Assembly: GCA_964057225.1 (NCBI GenBank)
Contig: OZ059894.1
Span: 17,638,476-17,702,475 of the forward strand
Direction of reading: 5' to 3'
Length of the DNA: 64,000 bases
DNA from: Auanema rhodensis
Lineage: Eukaryota; Nematoda; Chromadorea; Rhabditida; Rhabditidae
Shown: positions 42,520 through 52,379 of the stretch, piece after piece
How the letters are laid out: each line of letters opens with the position of its first letter
Position numbering within the stretch: position 1 is the first letter of the stretch
Notes under the pieces: model-generated
The model's input: only the letters and a program-made list of their open reading frames with translations
The model's database searches: none
Told to the model about the DNA's origin: nothing
Program-made: the position numbers and the translations under genes

Positions 42520-43646
42520 AACAATATAATGTACATGTATAGATACATACCGATTGAACACAATAGTACAGTTAATACATAAAGGAGAAGAAGTAAATAA
42601 AACTTAATTCTTAAATAAATTTTCAAAGTTAAACTATATGTATCTAAGATGTATTATAACACCTTTAACCGAAAATTCTACGAAGAGTTTGAAACAAAAA
42701 TATTTTAAAGAAAAGACGCTTTGATAAACAAATCATCATCATCGTTTTGTGCTTTCCCTTCTTCTCTCAATTCTTTTAACATTCTTATCCTTCTTTTCTG
42801 AAGTTCTAGAAAGATAGAGAGAGAGGAGGGAAAAGGAAGAGAGACAGCAATAAATAGAGAGAAAAAAAAGGAAACAACGTTTGAAAGAACGAGCAAAGGA
42901 CAGAGCATATTATAGAATTCTGGAACTTTGTGTATGTGTGCTTAGACACTTTTCTGTGTAGACGTTTGTCATCTAAAAAAACGAAACAACTTTATGAAAT
43001 AGTTACTTTATGATAGAAATATGCTATTGTATATGAATGCGATGGTTAAAAAACCGAATAAATAATGTTATTATACCGTATAGTGTTGTTTACATTTTTC
43101 TGAAAAAGGCTTTGAGCTTTTCATGTAAATTTTGGAATAAAATTTGGATCAAACACATCATAATCACATTGTTTGTTGTTAAACTATTAAACATAAATAT
43201 TAATATAGTTTATTGATATTTGAATTCAGCTTTATCATATTAATATCAAAAGGATTTGTTGTTTCATTTAATAATCTACATATGTATTATATATCATCAT
43301 ATAAACTATCAAAAGCTTTTATATAGAGATATATGAAACATCTCTTTTCGATTTAGTTTTAATTACCTTTTATACTCATGATAGATAACATACAAACTAA
43401 TGAAATAAAATAAAAATGATAAGAATATCATGAAATTGAGGCATAAAACTCTCGAAAGAACACACGAAAAGTAAAAATTCAATAGTTTTACACAAGTAGT
43501 ACAATCAGACTACATCACGATCAATCATTATTCCGGTATAGTAAATGATAAGAATTATATAAGTTTTGATATGAGATAATCTATGATTTCAATGTTTGTT
43601 GTAAACGGTTATATATTTTTTTCGATAAAAACTAAAAGTTATCTTG

Positions 43647-43723
43647 TTTCAAATTGACATCCACGTCCTCTCCAACTTCTTCTGAAGACCATGAGGACTG
43701 GGTGGTCATGTCAATATTTGAAA
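43647..43723. ncRNA. Long hairpin, candidate miRNA precursor or structured RNA
   Basis: A 77-nt imperfect inverted repeat. Pairing blocks from outside in: 43647-43653 with 43717-43723 (7 bp), 43654-43660 with 43708-43714 (7 bp), 43661-43664 with 43702-43705 (4 bp), 43665-43670 with 43693-43698 (6 bp), then a 5x5 internal loop and 43676-43679 with 43684-43687 (4 bp) closing a four-base loop. That makes 28 pairs with small bulges on the 3' side, the size and shape of an animal pre-miRNA. No miRNA seed that I know matches either arm. The strand cannot be told from sequence. A palindromic repeat element is the main alternative. Confidence 0.4.
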
Positions 43724-44268
43724 ATTACAAAAGGGACATGTAAATATTTGAGAAATCGTTGTCTCTATTCAACTTCCAGCTCTCTTCGTTTGACTTTTAA
43801 AACTTCCGTTTAACTTTCTGAGCATATTATAAGTTTCATGATATATTCATGAACATATAAATTTTTTTTTCAAAGTTTTAAATGATATATAATACAAAGT
43901 TTTAAGACAAAGTAGGAAGCTTTTCGTAAGACATATAGAGTATGAATCATTTATTTGAATTTCTTCTAAATTAACAAAATCACGATGAGATACTTCTAAA
44001 GTTTACGGTCAGAAAGTAAATATTAATTCAAAAAAGTTTAAAAAATTGGAATGAAAATGTTTAAGAAATACAAAATAGATTTGAAATATGACATAAGATA
44101 AAACAAATAGTTTCATCAATTAAACATTATATCTTAGTTGAATATGCTAAATATATGTTATAATTAATATTAAAAAATAATATAGTTATTCATATTTGTA
44201 TTACAAAATAGTTTATATATTTACAAAGGACTTAGATAATCTGGTTAACCCGCTATAACCACACAGTT

Positions 44269-47200
44269 CTAGACATCGAGCGTGCTCGTTTTCTATAAAA
44301 AAAAAACAAAAATATGAAAAATATTCTATTCTCTATCTATGAATTAATAGAAAATATGTATTAACTTACATTAAGTAATTGAGTTTTTACTTCAATGGTT
44401 CCATTCTCAGAAGGTTTTTCGGAAGATTGTATTCCTTTAGTATTTATTCCATTTAATTCTACTTCTTCTTCTTCTTCTTCTTCATCAATTAATTTTAGAC
44501 CTTTAGCCCAATAAATTACCCAAAGATCAGATAATAATGAAAAAACTCTCAATCCTCCATATACTACATGTAAACTAAAACAAAAAGAAAAGTACACGCA
44601 TTAGACATCAAAGAACACTACCGTATCCTAAGATCATCGGTATCGTATATAGGACAAGCTCCTGTTTTTCCACAAATATTTTGCCACATTACACAGCTCA
44701 TATCAAACATTTTTCCCCAAAAAATCGGTGATGGTAATGTAGCTGAAAGATATCAGGCTTATTAAGTATATTTATAATTATAATTACCTAATAAGCTGAC
44801 AAGAAGTCCATTAAAACCTAACGATATACTACGATGTTCAGGTGGAACAGCTCTTAATATTAATTTTATATATAAATATATAATTTATATGTATAAACCT
44901 TAATATAATTAACATTCCTGGTACAACTCCTAGACCACCAAAGAGTGCTCCTATAGCTTGATGATAGAAATATCTTTTAAATTGATCATAACAATGATCT
45001 ATAAATAAATAATTATATATAATTAAAATATAATATTTTACCATTTTCACAATTATCACGACTAACTTCTAAATCTTCTGTTCCAGCACATAAACAGTCA
45101 CCAAAAGCCACAGAATCATTTTTAATCAAATATGGACTCTTAAAGAATAATTATATTTTATTTGTTTTGAACAATTTTTTTTTATTTTAAAAACTTACTT
45201 GAAGAGGACATCCAGCATGACATGGAGAATAAAAAACTTCACCTCTATAATATATAAATATAATCATATTATATTATATTAATTATATAAAATAATAATA
45301 ATTAACCTTTAAAAACCTTTAATTAAAATAATTTTTATACTAACCTAGTGTTACATACTGGATAAAATGGCATTTGATCACACATGCAATCAGGTCTACA
45401 TGATGGGAAAGTGAAATTGCTACTTCTGAAATTAAAATGTGAATATTAAGATTTTTCAAAAAATAAAATGTTTATATAAGGAGCAATCGTTATCATGCTT
45501 GATAAGATATAAATGTAAACATAATGTATAGATTATACTAATTATATATTAAAACTTACTGAGCTTGTTCATTAATTAAGTTAATTACTGATTTACATCC
45601 AACTGCTCCATTCAAGAATGATAACAAGGCAGCTACGGCTGAGCATATTGCAACCCAAGTTGCTGCTTTACGACCTATGTAAATCATTTATTTTATATTA
45701 ATTATTTACAAGAAAAAGCAAAAGACTTAATCTCACATACCTTGTAAACGGAATTTTTTCATCGCAATACTACCAAACATAACTCCACAAGCAAATCCGA
45801 CAATACCAGTTCCAGCTGAAAGCGGTAATGAAACTTAATGAAAGAAATTCTATTTAGCTTGTTATTACCTTGCCATTTCTGAATTTGATGCTGTGGTACA
45901 CCAAATTGAAGTTCAAGATATTTACCAAGAAAAACGAAAAATCTGAAACAAATACTTCTATTTTGAATAAATTGTTTTCATATTTTACCCTTTGAATGCA
46001 AGAACATCCACAATACGACCTAACATAGCACCAACAAAGATAGGATTACGGAATAAAGCTTTGACTGTTACCACAAATTCTAAAAAATTATAAGTTTTTC
46101 TCCAATTTTCAAACAAAATTCAAAGAATTACCATCAATTTTTTCTTTAACAGTTGCATGATCATCATTCTTAACATGACGATCTCTCAAATTCAATTTTT
46201 TGGTCTTTTTACGCGGAGCTTCACTAAACAATGAAATCTTATTATATGTTTATAATAATTTTAATTACATCATTGCTTGTCCTTCAATAGGCATTACATC
46301 ATTAGATCCATCATCTTCATCCAAATCATCAGATGGGAAGAAGAATAAAGCTACAGATGGGAAAAACAGAACACACCTGTAATATACAGTTCATTCATAA
46401 ATTCTTTACTAATTACTTACCCAAAGATGAGGAAACCTAACCACCAACATCCGATCCACATTGGATCTTGTGGCCTCAATCCTTCTGGGGCTGAAAAGAT
46501 CAATTTGAGAAAAAAAACTTTGATCTAAGAACTTACGACTAAAAGTATAATAAATAGAATTCAGTTTACTACCAACCAATAATCCAATTACAGGTCCAAG
46601 AATTTTAACAAAAAACATACAAGCTGTAATATTATTTGTTTTTACTTTTTTATAATTATAATATTCTAACCAAAATATAAAGGTAAATTATTCTTTTTCA
46701 CATTATCATCCATAAGAGGCAAACCCAGTGAAAATGGCATTGTTCTGATAAATTAAAAATAAATTTGTCTCAAATTTGAAAATACCTTCCAACTCCCAAA
46801 ACTAATAAACCACCAAAAATCATATAAAACGGTCCCATACCCTGTTTTTCTTGTTTACATTCATCAACAATATGCTGAAAGATTAGTTTATATTCTTCAA
46901 AAATTTCATTTAGAACTCACATCTTGTCTCAATTTGTTGATAGATGAATGACAAAAAGCATAAGGAAGTGAAGATACGATACGAACTAATGATATCTCAT
47001 CAGGTGTTACCTCATAAACATTTTCAAATTCAGCCTGAAAAGCATGACATGAGCATGAAATTCTTTTATAATAAAAAGTTTTAAGGATATGAGAAACTTA
47101 CTCTAATAGCTTGACAGACGTGAGATTTTTCATTATGAGAACAATATGCTTTATATCTTGGATAAATTTCAGAAGAACTCTAAATAAAATTAATTATAAA

Positions 47201-48416
47201 AAATTAAAAAGCAATATTCAACCATGTTTGGTACAAGAGGAATTTCATTATTCTTATCTAAATACTTGATGGAATCCAAAAACCATTGATCGGGATCATG
47301 AGTGAATGTAGCATTAAGGGCATATCTACAGAATTTATATAAATTATATTTTATAATAATATTTTTATATTTTACTTCATAATTTCAAAAGGAATGTCTG
47401 GCTTAATGTACGTATCATTCACATCAAATCTTTCAACTGGGAATAGAAAATTCGATGAAGCAATCATAATATTAGCCAGTGAGATGAGAATACAACCTCC
47501 ACCTATCCATCTGGCACGATTTCCCTAAATTTTTAAATTTTTGGGTTTTGTTAAATATTTCACACTCATACTTTTCCTCCAAAATAGCTTGTAAACACAA
47601 CCACAGGAATATAGGCAAAATCTCCAGCTGATACCATAGTACCACTCAACTTCGACGGAATTTGAAATTGTTTTTCAATGTAAGTAACGGCACTGAAATG
47701 AAAATATTACAAAACCGTATTTGTGTATTGCAACAACTTTAATTCCAACTTGATGTTCTATCTTAACTTAATCATATAAGTAGGTCATTGATTTATATAT
47801 TATATTATAGTTATCATGAGTTTTGTTTCATAGTGAAGCTGACCACAATGAGAAATCATATTTATAACTAATATTTTACTCAAAAAATCATTTGAAAATT
47901 TGAACTATTATTTTCTAAAGAGATAAAAAAAAGATTTTTGATAAAAAGATTTACATGCTTGATAAGCGATTAAAACTCTGAGAGGTTTTTGCTTGTTTGT
48001 GTTCCAAATACGTATCTGTATCTATCTTATGTCTTTCATATTGTATACACATCTAAGCACACAATACAATACATTAAATATCTTCCGAAAAGAACATAAA
48101 AACTTTTAAATATGCTTGTTAATGGAGTAATTATAATGATACTATCAGATATCGTAGAGTACATATTACAGAAGCTTAATGGAATAAACTTACGCAGTCA
48201 TATAAAACCCTCCGATTGATTCGAGGAAATATACTGTACCGAACACCAGAAAAAATAGTTTAATCTGAAAAAAAAAATAAAACAATACTATTTGAAATAT
48301 TTTTGTTATAAGTATGTAGTGCTGTCAATTAATTTTCACATAATCTGTAGTACCGTAATGGCCAGAAAGAAACTTTTTAAGATAAATGAATGACTTACCT
48401 TCGTACTGATATTCAT
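44269..48416 (-). CDS. Organic anion transporting polypeptide (SLCO/OATP family)
   Basis: Twelve-helix plasma-membrane carrier for amphipathic organic anions. Exons 5' to 3': 48416-48399, 48264-48194, 47692-47572, 47524-47376, 47325-47223, 47179-47102, 47034-46921, 46874-46786, 46744-46671, 46623-46537, 46490-46421, 46376-46269, 46223-46132, 46079-45989, 45942-45869, 45815-45741, 45674-45560, 45425-45345, 45244-45199, 45138-45042, 44998-44899, 44852-44788, 44742-44622, 44574-44370, 44292-44269, about 755 residues. Family marks are YFLESIGGFYMTA in helix 1, TMPFSLGLPLMDDNVKK, the OATP signature as DPMWIGCWWLGFL, and a Kazal-like Cys-rich loop (CRPDCMCDQMPFYPVC). The tail has seven consecutive Glu from a GAA run. 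The ATG at 48416 is minimal: an ATG at 48626 with donor at 48600 could add an N-terminal exon, but only through a weak acceptor. Not splicing the last intron gives a tail ending NVS. Confidence 0.93.
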
Positions 48417-48451
48417 GACGAAACTTTGACTTCGAGCTTTTTGACAGGAAG

Positions 48452-49647
48452 CTAAAAGCGAAGAAAGAAATAAATTCCGTTAAGAATAGTATAGTATACC
48501 AGTATATCAGTTCCAAAAATGAAATCAAAACAAGAGAAATATAGTGTCAGGAGAAAGAACCTGTTCAGTGCCAATCAATCCAAGAGTCTTATCGAAATAC
48601 CTAGTAGAGGTTGATAACAAGCTCATTTCGTTTGCTGCAATGATTTCATATTATCATCCAGGTCACATCTTTAAATCATAACAACAGACTAAAAGGATTA
48701 ATTTATAAGATCACAAAACTTTAAGAATATAATTAAATATAATGTTTTATTATGTTTACAAGAATTAAATAGAAGATTTTGCACATATTTTGTATTACTT
48801 AATATGAAAATATTGTGAAATGAATGAAAAATAATAATATTTAATATGGTTTATATTAATAAGATTTTATATATAAGTAAAGTACAATATATAACAATTC
48901 AACTTTATATTGTTTTTTCATTTTATTTATTATTTTTTTTAGAAAATAACTGATTAATCAATTAATATATAATTATTATCATATGCTAATTTTAGTATAA
49001 TTCATATCATAAATAAACAATCAATAAATATTATTACATGTCAATTGTTTAATTACTATCTGACTTTACTGGTTGCATTCATAATATTATATTCAAAAAA
49101 TCTATTTTTATTCCTTTTTTTATATTTAAAACTTCAAATTTACTTTATTAATAATTGTATGATAATATACTTTTTATGTTTATTTTAAGATTTTCAAATA
49201 AATTTGATGAAATTAGCACAAAAAGCAATTTCATTCGAAAAACAGTTTCAATGCTGCATTGTCAAAGCCTGTATGTTGATTATTGAGTCCATTTGTTCTG
49301 TCATACGAATGTCACCACGTCTTATTTAAACCAACAATAATCACGAATTTGACAAAGAAATCGAAACCTTTTTGTAGAGATATTATGCAGAGATGGTACG
49401 GCTAAAGAAGAAAACATAAAAAGAATGAAAAGAGAGAAAGAAAATAAAAAGATTTGAGAGAGAACAGAAATATAGGCGGGAGGAGATAAACAGACCGAAC
49501 AAATGGAGCTTAGATGTATGAAAGAACTGTCCATCCATTCCCTTCAGCCAACCAATCCAGTATCTTCCCTGTCTGCTCCACCGTTTTGACATCAGTTTCA
49601 ATTTTCTTGATCATCTGAGTTTAACACATCCCTCTCTTCTGTTTCAG
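48452..49647. other. Divergent promoter region
   Basis: About 1.2 kb of AT-rich DNA between the OATP gene (leftward) and the secreted-protein gene (rightward). A purine-rich patch lies at 49410-49480. A short minus-strand frame from ATG 48626 may be part of the OATP 5' UTR or N-terminus. Nothing else is recognisable. Confidence 0.5.
49646..49647 (+). other. 3' splice acceptor before the secreted-protein start
   Basis: CTGTTTCAG ends at 49647 after a pyrimidine tract, 36 bases before the ATG. A spliced leader or a 5' UTR exon would join here. Confidence 0.55.
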
Positions 49648-49683
49648 CTGCTTGGTCGTCTGAAGCATAGCTCTTCAATAGCG

Positions 49684-51028
49684 ATGTTACTTCCATTATT
49701 TCTGCTGATTAATACTTATATCTCAGTACTTCATGGCTTTATGCCTGAACCTGATTTAACTAATTCTATTTATAATCCAAGAGGTGGTATTGAACCTATA
49801 GATTATGATAACGAGGGATCTAATAGTAAGTTAATTTCTAAAAAAATATTCAATCTATCAATTTGAAAAACAATTACGTTTTCAATATTATAGCATTCTC
49901 TTATTCTATTTTAAAAAATATTCTATGAAAAATGATTGAAGTTAAAAAAATGAGTTGAATAATCTTTTTTTCGAAAGTAATTTTCAATCTGTAACTTTAG
50001 CCCTTGTTGAACTTGAAAAAAGTTCTGAAAATGTGGAAGAGCCGTCAATGAGTCCATACCGTAAAATGACTTTCCGGCGAAGAAATATCAACAGTGGAAG
50101 CTTTTTAGGGTAAATAAAAAATTGATCTTTTCACACATTTTCTGTTTTGTTCATTATGGAATCTTCTGTATCTTTATAGTTCTTCCGGGTTATCTCCGTT
50201 TTCTCGAATGGCTTATAAATCAGCATATGGATCTAATAGAGGATCTTCATTTTATCGAAACAGGTATGAGTTCAAGAATTTGATCGAATAATATTTTTAA
50301 ATTTTCTTAAATTGCTATTACGTATCTGTACATTGATAGATTGTCAAATTACGGTGGTTCTATGGGAACATTCCCTACTTCTTTTTCATCTATTGGTGGT
50401 AATCAAAGATTAATTTATATTAGTATATTTAAATTTTAAGACTCATACAATCCAAGAAAAACTTTCCAAAGTGGCTTATTACGTGGGAACTCCAGAAATA
50501 TGGGATACTATGGAAGCCTTAATGCAATGCGTAACAAATACAAATCAAGACCATTAGACTCTTATTCCAAAAGTTGTTAAAGAACAAATACAGAGGAAAT
50601 ATTTGTATATTCAGATGCTTATGGCACAAATGATTTAATGAGCAGCTTTTCGACTATGCCAAACGAGTATGGAGCTAAGCCTTTCATTCCAAGCCTTGGA
50701 AATGCTGGGTCCTTCATTCCTTCAGTTCCAGATCAAAGTAAAGCGCCGTTCACTATATCATGAACACAACCCGTTATTTTCAGACCGTTTCCCTTCTAAT
50801 GTCGATTACATGTCACCTTTTGACGGTCGTTTAGCCGCCTCTCTAAGGCGGGAAAGTGATCCGTTCAAATCACAGATTTCTTCAAACAATTGGTCAGGAA
50901 CGGTAGGCTTATCACTAATCTTCCGAAATGTTAATCTATTATTTTTTAAGTTCCGAAGTCCGTCTGAACGAGATGAAGCAATCTTGGATGGGTATGCAGA
51001 TGCAAGCAAGAAAGTGGCCAAACTTTAA
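49684..51028 (+). CDS. Secreted, cysteine-free, Ser/Gly/Tyr/Arg-rich protein of unknown family
   Basis: Exons: 49684-49825, 50001-50109, 50180-50263, 50340-50398, 50441-50572, 50615-50737, 50784-50902, 50951-51028, giving 281 residues. The start MLLPLFLLINTYISVLHG is a clear signal peptide. After it there is an acidic segment (about 20-65), then a basic Ser/Gly/Tyr/Asn-rich region with FRRRN, YGSNRGSSFYR and similar stretches, and a charged C-terminus. The mature part has no cysteine, no membrane helix and no domain I recognise, and looks disordered. All introns after the first are under 100 nt. If the 42-nt intron at 50573-50614 is retained, translation stops two codons into it (tail SKSC). 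A cuticle, matrix or surface-associated protein is possible, but that is a guess from composition. Confidence 0.8.
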
Positions 51029-51408
51029 AGTTAACATATTGTACAGACATATATTTTCATATTTATTAAGATAATTTATTTTTCTACATAAATAGAAAAA
51101 ATGAGTACACAAAACATCAGGTGTGAAACACCTAGAAACCAGTAAAAAGGGGAAATTAAAGACCCAGGTGTAAACACCGTATGGAACATATTAAGAACCG
51201 GAAATATTCGAGGAACATTTGTATGTATAAAAAAAGAAAACATGCACACTATATACCCTGAATCACGACAAGTAACCCTAAAGTTAGTCTCGCCCATTAA
51301 AATCAAATTGCGAGAAAACTAAAGAGTTCACTGAATTTTTGTCAAACGTCCAAAAAAGGACAAAGCTTTAAACATTTAGAATACAATAACTTTAAGATCG
51401 TACAAAAC
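51029..51408. other. Tail-to-tail spacer
   Basis: Only 380 nt separate the stop codons of the secreted-protein gene and eIF4E. AATAAA for the minus strand occurs near 51061 and 51076, which would place eIF4E poly(A) sites next to or inside the 3' UTR of the other gene. Confidence 0.5.
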
Positions 51409-52379
51409 TTAAGAAGCAGCACTGACAGGGTTGGGGGTAGCGGCAGCAGCCTGGGGTCCCTTTAAAGGTAAAACAATACGTGGCTTAACCATTGATGAAG
51501 TGCGGGCTGAGGAATCTTTATGAACTTCATATCTGCAACTGAAATTTGTTATTTTCATGTTCTTTATCAAATGTCACCTGAGTGGTTCACTATCAGGAAT
51601 GCCGAGCTTAGCTTTGAGTACATAACCAATTCTTGTGTTCACATCATCCTTAGTAGCATCACGGGTCCAAAGGGAGACCTTAGAAAGTTAAGTATAAAGT
51701 AAAATATGACATGTGTAAGCCACCTTGTCTCCTTTTTGGCGAACATTAACTACAGCGCCGCAGATATATTCTCCTAAGTCCTCAAATTGCTCTCCGATAA
51801 TAGCCATCAAAAGTTCCATCCAATAATGATCAAGAAGTTGGGCACGTCTCTGTAAAACACCAGCTTTGTGAAGGATTTAACAATTGGAATACCTGCTTGT
51901 CAACAACAACGAGCCAACGTCCTCCTTTAACATTACTCTCGTCCTCCCACATTGGCTTGATTCCCTTCAACAGCTCAATATAGAAATATCACACTTTACA
52001 AAATACCTCTTTAAAAAGATAATAATCAGAACCCCAGTTCAATCCGCTGGCAGTTTGAATATGATTGTATAAGGCCCAGAAGTCTTCAACAGATTCAAAA
52101 ACTGATACCATCTTTAACGAAATGGTGAAACAAGAATATTATTTGCACTCAAACCTTTAAACACTCTTCCCAATCCTTGTTACGGTCATTTTTCAAATAC
52201 CATAAAGCCCAACGAGATTGAAGAGGATGTTTAATCAATAATTCCTTAGATAATCCAACGACTTCAGTCGATTTCTGCTCATTCTACCATAAGTAATGGA
52301 TAAAATTAAAAATTAAAACAAAGCTTACTTCAACATTTGATTCATTTGGTTCAGATGAGCTCGACTTATTAGCGCTCAT
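51409..52379 (-). CDS. ife-3: Translation initiation factor eIF4E, IFE-3-like
   Basis: Binds the mRNA 5' cap and recruits eIF4G to start translation. Exons 5' to 3': 52379-52329, 52283-52155, 52111-52007, 51964-51893, 51849-51724, 51678-51578, 51532-51409, giving 235 residues. The cap-stacking tryptophans are at 55 (NKDW) and 101 (KPMWED). VEDFW is at 68-72 and the third cap-contacting Trp at about 165 in VSLWTRDAT. HPLQSRWALWY opens the fold. The loop GLNWGSDYY and the tail RYEVHKDSSARTSS match recalled C. elegans IFE-3, which prefers the m7G cap to the trimethylguanosine cap left by trans-splicing. The C-terminal extension is Ala/Pro-rich. Intron 3 ends in the poor acceptor GTTGAAG. Confidence 0.95.

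Larger units (their letters stand above)
39836..44268. other. Purine-rich gap upstream of the serine palmitoyltransferase gene
   Basis: The plus strand is A/G-rich, so the sense strand for the minus-strand gene is pyrimidine-rich, mirroring the region upstream of unc-70. GA arrays lie at 41379-41419 and 42422-42519. A more balanced patch at 40500-40830 is a candidate promoter or 5' UTR exon. A minus-strand frame at 40199-40453 (84 codons, MTDEQLDSS start) has a possible donor near its end but no recognisable product. The hairpin at 43647-43723 is listed separately. Confidence 0.55.

Noticed and set aside
36897..48416. An operon of the OATP and serine palmitoyltransferase genes (same strand)
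   Set aside because: They are separated by 4.4 kb, far beyond the roughly 100-nt spacing of nematode operons.
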